Virus record (IMG/VR): IMGVR_UViG_3300044701_001212
Coordinates: 1-44,561 of that record
Reading direction: 5' to 3' (one strand)
DNA length: 44,561 nucleotides
Source: a virus
Position numbers and translations under genes: made by a program. The notes beneath the pieces are model-generated. The model was not told where the DNA came from and made no database searches. It saw only the letters and a list, made by a program, of their open reading frames with translations. Positions within the stretch are counted from its first letter, which is position 1; each line of letters starts with the position of its first letter. Shown piece by piece: positions 32,033 to 40,600 of this stretch.

Positions 32033-33024
32033 TGGCTACATTAAAAACATTAGTCGAGCGAAAATTAGATCAAATCGAACTCGACGAAACTAACCTTGAA
32101 AAAGGAAAAATTTGGGCCTTCACTGATGCTACTGAATATACGGTAGCATGTTGTGGATTTTGCTGGACAGCACCAGCTAGAGGCCAAGCAATTGTAGAAA
32201 TTTGGGGCGCAGGCGGTAGTGGTGCTCGTATGTGCTGCTGCGGTCACGGTATTCCTGGAAATCCAGGAGCATATTCTAGAAAATGTGTTTGTGTAGATAC
32301 AGGATGTATTGTCTGCGGTAGAACTGGTCGTAGTTGTAATAATGCAGATACATTATGTTTCAGAGGTTGTTCAGAAGCAACATGTCTGTGTTGGTTTGGT
32401 AGAAATCCTATTACAGGTTCTGCTATCGACGGATGTATGTGTGCCCAAGGTGGACGCGGTGGTACAACATTTTGTAACACTGGATCAGCTGCAATATTCT
32501 GTTGTTTCTTAAACGGTAATTTCTGCGGAACCGTTATTGGATCTGCTGGTTGCGGCATTGTTTGTAATTATGGTTCAGGAACTGGTTCATGCTGTGCGCA
32601 AGCCTATGGCGGCGACATTAACAAGAACGGTGGATTTAGTTGTGCCACATTCCACACATGCTACGGTAATTGCCCTTGCTCTACCAAATATCACGTGGCA
32701 ATTCCTCCAGGACTATTTGCATGTAATGGTGGTGTTGTTACACACGGCGTTGAAGCAGATAACGGGTGGTCCAACTGGTCTGGCATGGGATATCATCAAT
32801 TTATCCATACATTGAACGGCATGAGTCGTTCTCCAAACAGGGGAGTTCCTGCAACCTACTGCTGGGTTTCAACAAGAGCCTGCGGTTGCTACGATACACA
32901 GGGATGTATTCCTTACTTCCCAACAGGTACAGGCGGACTACCAGCACAACCCTGCGGCGACGTTAGAGACAACGGCTGGCGTGGCGGTCTTGGCCTAGTA
33001 AGAATTACATTTATAGAGAGGTAA
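32032..33024 (+). CDS. Cysteine- and glycine-rich adhesin-like protein C (330 aa)
   Basis: Third paralogue, with 35 cysteines in 330 residues (10.6%), the densest of the three. Start ATG overlaps the stop of copy B by one base (TAATG), with GGAGG 12 bases upstream, so translation is coupled. It has a longer N-terminal helix (LKTLVERKLDQIELDETNLE) before KGKIWAFTD. Shared landmarks are VEIWGAGGSGARM, CCCGHGIPGN, CMCAQGGRGG, YGGDINKNGG, WSNWSGMGYHQ, CGCYDTQGC and PCGDVRDNGWRGGLGLVRITF. The arrangement of three adjacent and diverged copies suggests either a hetero-oligomeric tip or alternative adhesins. Confidence 0.72.
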   Translation: MATLKTLVERKLDQIELDETNLEKGKIWAFTDATEYTVACCGFCWTAPARGQAIVEIWGAGGSGARMCCCGHGIPGNPGAYSRKCVCVDTGCIVCGRTGRSCNNADTLCFRGCSEATCLCWFGRNPITGSAIDGCMCAQGGRGGTTFCNTGSAAIFCCFLNGNFCGTVIGSAGCGIVCNYGSGTGSCCAQAYGGDINKNGGFSCATFHTCYGNCPCSTKYHVAIPPGLFACNGGVVTHGVEADNGWSNWSGMGYHQFIHTLNGMSRSPNRGVPATYCWVSTRACGCYDTQGCIPYFPTGTGGLPAQPCGDVRDNGWRGGLGLVRITFIER

Positions 33025-33031
33025 TAAAATA

Positions 33032-33670
33032 ATGGAAAAAGCATTTGTAACGGTTTTACCCGACGAACCTTATAAGACAACAACCAAACTTAACAAAACC
33101 GTTAATTGTGTTTATGACGGTCCTAGATATTTGTTGTTGAAATTTAATGATAAAGACGGAACTTTATTCTGTGTTGAAAGAGCACTAGAATCATTAGAAG
33201 ACCTTGAAACATTTAAATACAATGAAGAAGGGTTTTTTCAAGTGGTATTAGATGCCGATGTTAACACTTGGGAAGCAGCATATCTAACAAGAAACTATAC
33301 TCATGATGAGGTTGTAGATCATGAAGAAACGTTGCCTACAGGCGAAAAGTGGATTTATCATTACGATGATTATAAAAGTGCGGTAAATCAACCGTTTTAT
33401 GTAAATGATCTAAAGTATAATAACGCTACAAAAACATATATTCGTCCTAGATATCGTGTACATGCGGTAGCTACTAGTGATTTTTTAGCATCAGTAGAAG
33501 CTAACTTATCTACTTTTGAAAGGGCGTGTCTAGATAATCGCTATTCTGCAGACAAAATGGCAAAAATTGTTGCGCATAGAGATTTTCTAAAAAGCATTTC
33601 AACCCGTTACGCTGGTGTTGATCATTGGAAAATTACATTTCCTCCACAACCTTCTTTAGATTTAACATAA
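33032..33670 (+). CDS. Possible tail-fibre assembly protein (212 aa)
   Basis: A soluble acidic protein with FVTVLPDEPYKTTTKLNKTV, YDGPRYLLLKFNDKDGTLFC, a Tyr/Asp-rich middle, and a C-terminal helix region AKIVAHRDFLKSISTRYAGV followed by DHWKITFPPQPSLDLT. A terminal 'R-x-F-L...Y...W...PP-P' arrangement recalls fibre-assembly chaperones (Tfa/XkdW-like), whose C-termini end in a similar short helix plus Pro-rich strand. Position immediately after the adhesin-like triplet supports that, but I do not recognise the family with certainty. GAGAGGT (33016-33022) is the ribosome binding site. It is the last gene before the insulated sugar-enzyme cassette. Confidence 0.55.
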   Translation: MEKAFVTVLPDEPYKTTTKLNKTVNCVYDGPRYLLLKFNDKDGTLFCVERALESLEDLETFKYNEEGFFQVVLDADVNTWEAAYLTRNYTHDEVVDHEETLPTGEKWIYHYDDYKSAVNQPFYVNDLKYNNATKTYIRPRYRVHAVATSDFLASVEANLSTFERACLDNRYSADKMAKIVAHRDFLKSISTRYAGVDHWKITFPPQPSLDLT

Positions 33671-33686
33671 ATTTAAAAAAACCAAG

Positions 33687-33743
33687 ATAAGCCTTGCGCC
33701 TAGAGCAGAAATGCTATATAATAGGCACAAGGCTTATTTTTTT
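33687..33743 (+). terminator. Long hairpin with T-run (terminator-like) at the cassette border
   Basis: ATAAGCCTTG (33687-33696) pairs with CAAGGCTTAT (33728-33737). After one C/A mismatch, GCCTA (33698-33702) pairs with TAGGC (33722-33726). Inside, AGCA-GAAA-TGCT (33704-33715) makes a GNRA-tetraloop hairpin. Seven T follow (33737-33743). It should stop transcripts coming from the adhesin genes. The same bases hold a sigma70-type promoter. Confidence 0.75.
33694..33722 (+). promoter_or_regulatory. Sigma70-type promoter for the glycosyltransferase/carbamoyltransferase cassette
   Basis: The -35 box is TTGCGC (33694-33699), the spacer 17 bases, and the -10 box TATAAT (33717-33722), a perfect consensus -10 at ideal spacing. 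The predicted start near 33729-33730 leaves a leader of about 24 bases with GGAGG (33744-33748) and ATG 33753. This differs from the TAAATA motifs elsewhere in the window and implies expression by unmodified host polymerase. Confidence 0.75.
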
Positions 33744-33752
33744 GGAGGTCAA

Positions 33753-34688
33753 ATGGCAAGATCAAAAGCATTTTTTGTAAATGGCGGGGCTGGTAGAATG
33801 GTTAGTTCTATTCCGGCATTTGAAAAATATCAAGAAGAATCAGATGATAAAGACTTCATTATTGTCTGTGAAGGCGGGTCCGAAATATTTAAAGGACACC
33901 CAACATTAGAAGACAGAGTCTTTGATATATGGCATAAGAATTTATTCAAAGACAAATTAACACATCGAGATATCATTACAACCGAACCTTATAGGATTTG
34001 GGAATACTACACTCAGCAATGTTCTATTGCACAGGCATTTGATATACAAATTAATAACAAAGGCATTCGTCCAATGCCTAAGCCTACATTGAAACTAAGC
34101 AAAGAAGAACTACTTCAAGGTCGTTCTATTGTCAGTGAAGTTAAGAAAAAGTTAAAGAAAGAAAAATTAGTAGTATTTCAACCATTTGGTCGCAGTATTG
34201 AGTACATTGATGAAACTTTGGTTGATAAAACTGCACGTAGTTTCGAACTTAAAGATGTAAAAAGCATTGTGAAAAAATTACAACTCCAAGATTATGCCAT
34301 AATTTTTATGAGTGAATTTAAAGTAGACCTATCAGAAGCCAAACTTAAAGACGAAGTTGCAATGCCAGAAAATGTTAATATGCGTGTATGGGCTGCAATA
34401 ATTAAATATGCAGATGCATTTTTAGGTTGCGATAGTTTAGGACAACATTTAGCCTATTGTGTAGATACCCCAGCCACCGTAGTCACTGGATCGACTTTCC
34501 CAATCAACGTATCATATCCTGATGTTGAAGGAGTTGATATTCTCGACATGGGAGAACTAAACCGCGAGTATAGTCCTATTAGGATTTTACCAGATGATCG
34601 AGTTGATCGAAAAAATGAAAATATTATGACTATGAACGACGAAATAACTACCCTAGTGGTAAACCATGTATTAGGAAAAAAAGAATGA
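33753..34688 (+). CDS. Putative glycosyltransferase (GT9/heptosyltransferase-like, GT-B fold)
   Basis: A 311-residue protein from ATG 33753, chosen because GGAGG lies four bases upstream; an upstream ATG at 33711 sits inside the promoter. The N-terminus KAFFVNGGAGRMVSSIPAFE looks like the GT9 opening (Gly-rich loop, then helix with P). KLVVFQPFGRS near residue 140 and YADAFLGXDSLGQHLAYXVD near 220-240 (X is Cys) match the nucleotide-sugar half of a GT-B fold, where heptosyltransferases have a D-S/T-G-x-x-H-x-A motif. Donor and acceptor are unknown. The last four bases overlap the carbamoyltransferase gene (ATGA), so the two probably act on the same molecule. An alternative is a catalytically inactive GT9 relative. 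Confidence 0.65.
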   Translation: MARSKAFFVNGGAGRMVSSIPAFEKYQEESDDKDFIIVCEGGSEIFKGHPTLEDRVFDIWHKNLFKDKLTHRDIITTEPYRIWEYYTQQCSIAQAFDIQINNKGIRPMPKPTLKLSKEELLQGRSIVSEVKKKLKKEKLVVFQPFGRSIEYIDETLVDKTARSFELKDVKSIVKKLQLQDYAIIFMSEFKVDLSEAKLKDEVAMPENVNMRVWAAIIKYADAFLGCDSLGQHLAYCVDTPATVVTGSTFPINVSYPDVEGVDILDMGELNREYSPIRILPDDRVDRKNENIMTMNDEITTLVVNHVLGKKE

Positions 34689-36529
34689 CAATTACTTCAA
34701 TAGCAGATAAAAAACAAAAGAAATCCGTATGGATTGCTGGAATTGCCCGAGGGCACAATGCAGGAGTGTGCCTACTAAAAGACGGTGAGGTAGTATTTTC
34801 TATAGAAGAAGAAAGATTAAGCCGTCAAAAATATGATGGCGGCCCGTTTGCCTCAATGGTTAAGATATTAGAATATACTGATAAGCTCGACTATATTGTT
34901 GTAGCACATACACAAAATCTACAAGAAACTGCTGGTAAAATTGATTATACCGGTGATGATGTTTACACCGGTCTTGCAAGAAAATTAGGATTGATAGATC
35001 GAAAAGTTCCTGACTTACACAAGCATCCACAGGTAATTGATTTAAGTTTTATGCATCATAAGTTACACGCTGCCTGTGCCTATTACCGTAGCGGTTGGAC
35101 TGATGCAGTTGCGTTGATTGTTGATGGTGCAGGTACGTTCTATCCAATGAGTATGAACGGACAAAATCAACCTCCTACATGGTTGTGGGAAGTAGAGTCC
35201 ATTGTTAATTGCGAATACCCTGCAAACTTCAAGACATTATACAAACATTACGGAGCAAGAGATCCTATTCCAGGAGTTTATATTCCGGAGTTTGATTCTA
35301 GCCCACTAGGCGAAGACGGTGAAACTCACGAAGCGTGGATCAGTGATCATGCAGGCATTGTAAAGTGTTATGAAGCAGTTACTGAGTACTGCGGATTTTC
35401 TGCAATCGAAGCAGGAAAAACTATGGGATTATTTCCTTATGGAAAAGAAAATCCTGCTGTGCCTGCATTTTTTGATGAGACATCTAAAATTCCGTTGACT
35501 AATCGAAATTTATTTGTTCCACGTTATCCGATGAGCAGTACCGTAAACATGAATTTGTTTGACTACATTGAACAGCAACCAGAAAACCCACACGACGATG
35601 TTACATATATGGACAATCGTCGCGATATGGCCTATGCTGTACAAACACAAACACAAGAACAAGTTCTAAGATTAATACGCAAGGCTGCTAAGATGAGCGG
35701 TAAAAAGCGTGTAGTTATTAGTGGCGGATACGGATTAAATTGTGTTGCAAACTATTGGTATCTTGAGCAGTTGAAAGACGATGGAATTGAGATATATGTA
35801 GAACCAATTAGTAACGATGCAGGAACTGCCATGGGTGCTGCTATGATGTTCTGGCACGGCATGCAAGATGATATGACGGTACGTAGTCACAATACTTTGT
35901 ATCTTGGATTGCCTCATTCATATACCAATGATGAAATTTCTAGCAAAGTAAGCAGTGGAGAAACGCTTACTGATGCTACATACAAAGATGTTGTTAAGCT
36001 CTTGCGTGAAAAGAATATTGTTACAATTTTTCAAGGACGCAGTGAAAACGGACCTAGAGCATTAGGCAATCGTTCGGTATTATTTGATCCTACCTTTGAA
36101 GATGGAAAGGATTATGTAAACATGGTTAAGCGTCGTGAATATTTCCGCCCATTTGCCGGAACTATTTTACAAGACGATGTTCACGAATGGTTCGATCTCA
36201 GAGGCATGAAGGATAGTCCATTTATGATGTATGCTGTAAACTGCCAACCCGGCGTAGCAGAAAAAATTCCAAGCATTATACACGTTGATGGAACTTGTAG
36301 AATCCAAACGGTTACACAAGAACAAAATCAGCATTATTATAATTTGATCAAGGCATTTAAAGAAGAAACTGGTATTCCTATTTTGTTTAATACCAGCTTT
36401 AATTTAGGTGGAGAACCCTTGGTTGAAACATTAGATGATGCAATTTGGACTCTACGGAATTCAGATATTGAATATCTATTTTTACCCGAGTACGGAAAAC
36501 TGGTACATATTCCAAACAAATCGGTATAA
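34685..36529 (+). CDS. Carbamoyltransferase, NodU/CmcH (TobZ-like) family
   Basis: A 614-residue enzyme that moves a carbamoyl group from carbamoyl phosphate, via carbamoyl-AMP, to a hydroxyl of a sugar or similar acceptor. Family motifs in order: GHNAGVCLL (23-31), EEERLSRQK (41-49), HHKLHAACAYY (124-134), the ATP-fold DGAG (147-150), GKTMGLFPYGK (about 240), VVISGGYGLNC (about 340), SNDAGTAMGAAM (about 378), RSENGPRALGNRS (about 452-464), FRPFAGTIL and NTSFNLGGEP (about 569-578). The N-terminal Kae1-like and C-terminal YrdC-like halves both look complete. It shares a four-base overlap with the glycosyltransferase gene and is followed by a strong terminator. Likely acceptor: a surface glycan or a glycosylated phage component. 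Confidence 0.93.
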   Translation: MTITSIADKKQKKSVWIAGIARGHNAGVCLLKDGEVVFSIEEERLSRQKYDGGPFASMVKILEYTDKLDYIVVAHTQNLQETAGKIDYTGDDVYTGLARKLGLIDRKVPDLHKHPQVIDLSFMHHKLHAACAYYRSGWTDAVALIVDGAGTFYPMSMNGQNQPPTWLWEVESIVNCEYPANFKTLYKHYGARDPIPGVYIPEFDSSPLGEDGETHEAWISDHAGIVKCYEAVTEYCGFSAIEAGKTMGLFPYGKENPAVPAFFDETSKIPLTNRNLFVPRYPMSSTVNMNLFDYIEQQPENPHDDVTYMDNRRDMAYAVQTQTQEQVLRLIRKAAKMSGKKRVVISGGYGLNCVANYWYLEQLKDDGIEIYVEPISNDAGTAMGAAMMFWHGMQDDMTVRSHNTLYLGLPHSYTNDEISSKVSSGETLTDATYKDVVKLLREKNIVTIFQGRSENGPRALGNRSVLFDPTFEDGKDYVNMVKRREYFRPFAGTILQDDVHEWFDLRGMKDSPFMMYAVNCQPGVAEKIPSIIHVDGTCRIQTVTQEQNQHYYNLIKAFKEETGIPILFNTSFNLGGEPLVETLDDAIWTLRNSDIEYLFLPEYGKLVHIPNKSV

Positions 36530-36530
36530 C

Positions 36531-36556
36531 AAAAGCCCCCAAGGGGGCTTTTTTGT
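36531..36556 (+). terminator. Rho-independent terminator after the carbamoyltransferase gene
   Basis: AAAAGCCCCC (36531-36540), AA, GGGGGCTTTT (36543-36552) forms a strong GC-rich stem with a minimal loop. The T-run continues for two more bases, then GTTTT. Confidence 0.93.
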
Positions 36557-36563
36557 TTTATGA

Positions 36564-36569
36564 TAAATA
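36564..36569 (+). promoter_or_regulatory. Putative T4-type late promoter (TGATAAATAT)
   Basis: TAAATA follows the cassette terminator and ends seven bases before the ATG at 36577, so the transcript would have almost no leader. Confidence 0.5.
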
Positions 36570-36576
36570 TATTACT

Positions 36577-37014
36577 ATGTTAAATTTCGCTAAATTTTTC
36601 TTTCAAGGTATAAAAAATACTCTCCGTGTACAAAACGGAGTAAATCTAGCTTATAAAGGGCCTTGGCAAAGCGTTACAACTAATACCGTTGTTGACGAAT
36701 GGTATGTAGGCGATTTTATGGCCGCAGAATATACCATTGTAGTTGATGTAGGGAACACTAGAAAAGAAATGGTCAAATGTTTAGTGGTTGCAGGACCAGA
36801 ACAAGCAAACGTAACTACTTATGGTAGAACAAATTTAAACGAAAATTTAATAGATTTAACAGCAGTGGTAACTGCATCAAAACTACAATTATTAGCAAAC
36901 CCTGCTAGTAGCCCCAACGACAGCACATACGATAACTCATCATTGCTAGTTGGTTCAAAGTTAATATTCAGCGCAACTTATTATCATACGATCAATGATC
37001 TCACGCCATACTAA
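36577..37014 (+). CDS. Putative structural protein (145 aa)
   Basis: From ATG 36577: MLNFAKFFFQGIKNTLRVQN, then VVDEWYVGDFMAAEYTIVVD, a Lys-rich strand, and a C-terminal LVGSKLIFSATYYHTINDLT. The end, with its paired strands and aromatic residues, is a form I recall from small virion proteins encoded beside large tail genes in aquatic T4-like phages. The frame could also begin at TTG 36553, but that lies inside the terminator's T-rich tail and the promoter motif. No ribosome binding site is visible. The function is unknown; it restarts the structural block after the sugar-enzyme cassette. Confidence 0.65.
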   Translation: MLNFAKFFFQGIKNTLRVQNGVNLAYKGPWQSVTTNTVVDEWYVGDFMAAEYTIVVDVGNTRKEMVKCLVVAGPEQANVTTYGRTNLNENLIDLTAVVTASKLQLLANPASSPNDSTYDNSSLLVGSKLIFSATYYHTINDLTPY

Positions 37015-37028
37015 ACTTTTAACCAGCA

Positions 37029-37034
37029 TAAATA
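37029..37034 (+). promoter_or_regulatory. Putative T4-type late promoter (GCATAAATAC)
   Basis: TAAATA lies in the 70-base gap before the fibre-like gene at 37085; a short CACA...TGTG stem follows and GGAG (37074-37077) is the ribosome binding site. Confidence 0.5.
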
Positions 37035-37084
37035 CACATAGTCTTTGTGGTAGTTGAAGTTGGATTAAAAGAGCGGAGATCTAA

Positions 37085-37681
37085 ATGTCTGTAAAATATA
37101 TTCCTTTTGAGTCGAAAAGCGGCTTCCGTAGCCCTGGATTCCTTGTTGACGAATCCGGTGACCTAACTCTGGAAGGATCCCTTAATGTTTCTGGAGTTAT
37201 TAATACTACCGGAAGTTTTGAAGTTAACGGTATACCTATTATTGACGCTAGTGATTCGATCATTAGCTTAGATCCTATTATCAAAGGTAGCGGTCTAACT
37301 AGATTAGGTACCTTAGAATTCTTAGAAGTTGACGGAGACTTTACAATTGGTCAAGGGTCAACTCCTTACATCAACGTTGTCAACGGTCACATCGAAATAA
37401 CTTCAGTTGCCGGCACAGGCCAAATTAATAATATGGATATTGGTTTAATAGATCCTGCCGACGGAAACTTTAAATCTTTAAATGTTGGACCTGGAGACAG
37501 CACAGGAGAACTATCTGTTCAAGGATATGTCAACGTTACACTTGATGTTAATGTTGGCGGCGATGTTAGTGTAACTGGAAATTTAGAAATTTCTTCACTA
37601 CCTACAGAAATCAATCACGCTACAAGAAAAGATTATGTTGATTCGAGAATATCAGCATTTGCAATCGCTTTTGGAGCATAA
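37085..37681 (+). CDS. Short tail fibre-like protein, paralogue 3 (198 aa)
   Basis: A shorter relative of the fibre genes at 12270 and 13481. MSVKYIPFESKSGFRSPGFL is its own N-terminal head. Then come beta units LTLEGSLNVSGVINTTGSFE, VDGDFTIGQGSTPYINVVNG, ELSVQGYVNVTLDVNVGGDV and SVTGNLEISS. The junction LPTEINHATRKDYVDSRISA is the TRKDYVD-type motif that often ends phage fibre domains, and the protein ends AFAIAFGA, like the hydrophobic ends of the other two. Likely a fibre linker or base for the giant protein that follows nine bases later. Confidence 0.75.
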   Translation: MSVKYIPFESKSGFRSPGFLVDESGDLTLEGSLNVSGVINTTGSFEVNGIPIIDASDSIISLDPIIKGSGLTRLGTLEFLEVDGDFTIGQGSTPYINVVNGHIEITSVAGTGQINNMDIGLIDPADGNFKSLNVGPGDSTGELSVQGYVNVTLDVNVGGDVSVTGNLEISSLPTEINHATRKDYVDSRISAFAIAFGA

Positions 37682-37690
37682 GGATAAAAA

Positions 37691-40600
37691 ATGGCAAAAA
37701 AACAAATTAGAAAATACGTATTTGAACCAGGCATTGGAAAAGATGACAATCTGTTACCTAATGCGGTTGCACTATTAACGGCAAACAAATCGTTCTTACA
37801 AGCTCAAGTTGTGGCTTTTATTAATCACAACATAACAAATGAAATCAGTCCTTATGTAGGGTACACGTATGCTAGTCAAAAATGCACTAGAGACGTTGGA
37901 TTTTTTATTGATGCAATAATACACGATCTTAGATACGGCGGCAATGTAAAAATTAGACAAGTTGCTGATTACTTCCACATCGACGGAGAACCAATGATCC
38001 GTGGTGATGTTAGTCCAGAAGTAACTGGTCAGCAATATCTAAGAGACATTATCAACAACTTTATTTTTACTAATACAACGGTATCGCCATCATATAATCA
38101 AACATCTGTGGTACAAACCAAATACGTTGGTCAAAATGCTGAAGCTGGTGCTAGCAGTAGAAATACTACCCTATGGAATTTGTTAAGCGGCGTTATAGAA
38201 AACGGTCCGGGAGCAATTCCTACAAAAATTTCCGGAATAAGTGCAATTAAAGTTTTAGGAAAAATAGAACCAAGCGAATTATTATTGATAACAAATACTA
38301 ATACGGGTCAAATTCTTTATAACTTTGCAGACCCAACTAATTCTGTTAGTATGGAGTATAAACAAGGCAGATCTAGTGGAGATGGTGAATTACTCAGTGA
38401 TTTAGATTTCCCTGCATGGTGGCAAGCTACTGACACCATAACAACTATTAAGCTGTCTGAAGATACTAGTTTGCTAACATCAACTACTGATTTACAAATA
38501 TTTGTTGAAGAAGCCTATCAGACTATTCGTCCTTGGGACTTTGGCACAGATGCCATTGAACGTATGCGTGTTGCTGCTCCGCAGGCCATGCTTGACGCTG
38601 ACTTTGAGTACGGATTGCAGCCAACTAAGTGGCAAGCGTTGGGATTGATTAGGAGTTATCCATCCTTATATGAAGTTCCAGGAACTGATCTATCAGTCAC
38701 TGCTATTATAACAGATGCATCGACCAATACGGGAGGGTTTGGTAGCTCATTGATCACCGTAACTACTTCTGGATCTCACGGGTTCGTCCCCGGACAACCG
38801 ATTACGGTTAAAGGATTAAGTCCTGCAATTTCTGGATTTTCGAGAGCAGAGGGATCTTTCTTAGTTTTCAGTGTACCAAGCTCAATTAGTTTTACATATT
38901 ACTCGTCGTCTAAAGTTGGAGTTTTCAACGGAGATAGTTTATATACTACATTCGTTCAAATTCGTCAAGCAGGATTTTATACAGGTTCGTCAATCGGAGC
39001 ACCAACTTTCTCTGTAGCTAGTAATGGATCTAATCTAAACATAACATCAAAATTTGACACCCCAATCGGGTCTTTTTCTTTAGCCTTTGACGGCACAGCA
39101 CCAACTGGCGGCTCTCCAATCCAAGGTTCACCGTTAATTCCTGCAGGTACATCGGTCAGCGGAGTAGTAGGAACAGGAACTATTGTGGCCAATGTATTAG
39201 ACGATATTACAGATACGTCTGATACAAATATTACTCTAGTAGATCTTACTGGCGTTCAACAGGGAATGGCCATCGATGACGGACTAAACAATGCAGTCTT
39301 TATAAATTCATTAGAGGGTAATACCGTTTATTTGTCTGGAGAGATTGGACAAACATATACAGGTGCAAATTCAATTAATACAGGCGTTAGCGGTGCTAAC
39401 ATTGATGGAATTGGAACATCTGCAACATTTGACGTCACACGATCTGGTGGCTTATATGTTGTAACAGATTCTCAAGATAGTTCCTCAAACGGTATTAATT
39501 ATGTTGTAGGCGATAGGCTGTTAATTGCAGGAACTGATTTAGGAGGAGCAAGTCCAGCTAATGACGTTTTAATTGCAGTTACTGAAGTTGACTCCGGCGG
39601 AGCGATTGTAGGATTCTCAGCTTCCGGTGCAAGTATTGACGGCGGAGGAAACTATACCAGCGTTGCATCTAGCGCAACTACCAGCAGCGGCGGTGCCGGA
39701 GCATTGGTAGATGTTATTAGAGAAGGCGGTACTGGCGCATATACTATTAACCTAAGTAATGGCGGTACTGGGTATCAACCTGGAGACACCATAACATGGT
39801 ATGGTACATCGTTTGACGGCGCAACTACAGCAAACGACATTGTTATTTTAGTTAACGGTGTTCAGTTTGGAACAGATGCTATAGTTGACTATGAAATAGT
39901 TGGAGAGCCTATAGGAGCAACCGGCGATGCTACCTATACAGGGTTAACTGCAACCAATCAACCAGTTACTGGAAGTAGTGCAACATTTAACATAACCAGA
40001 GTAACTGGAACTTATACCGTAGTCACTCCGGTATTTACTACACCGGCTACTGGTTCAGGAACTGGGTATGCTATTGGAAATAGAATTTTAATCAACGGTT
40101 CAAACTTAGATGGTGCTACACCTGCAAATAATGCTGTAGTTACGGTAACCGGAGTAAATTTAACAGGCGGAATTACTACCGCAACAATTTCAGGAACTGC
40201 ATATGCAGGAGATGAGATTTCAATCTATCCTGCATTGACTATCAGTGAAGCATTGACTGGCGAACTATCTGATGGAACGGTATTGAATGTTGGAGCTATT
40301 GCTACCATCCAAGTTGATTTTACTTCTAATCATGGACTCCTTCCAGGAACAACTATCTTAACAAGCGTCACATCAACTCCTGCTCCAGCATTTGCATCAA
40401 CAGCAAGAACACTACCTGCTTCTGGATCATGGACTGGGGTAGCATTTGCCGGTGGCACATTTATTGCTGTTAGGTCAGGTGCTCAACCTACTGCATTTTC
40501 TTTAGACGGTCAAACATGGAGTGCAGGTGGAAATTTACCGAGTGCTGCAACATGGACTAGTATTGCTGCTGGTGTAATTGGAACTACCCCAACTTTTGTA

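Noticed and set aside
32244-32558. Open frames on other strands and frames within the Cys-rich genes
   Set aside because: They have low-complexity translations, no start signals, and all lie inside well-supported genes.
29824-33024. A diversity-generating retroelement acting on the adhesin-like triplet
   Set aside because: No reverse transcriptase gene and no template/variable repeat pair with adenine-biased changes is seen in the window.
33711-33752. ATG 33711 as the start of the GT9-like gene
   Set aside because: It lies between the -35 and -10 boxes, upstream of the expected transcript start, while ATG 33753 has GGAGG.
36553-36576. TTG 36553 as the start of the 145-aa structural gene
   Set aside because: It sits in the tail of a terminator and before the promoter motif; ATG 36577 is in frame.
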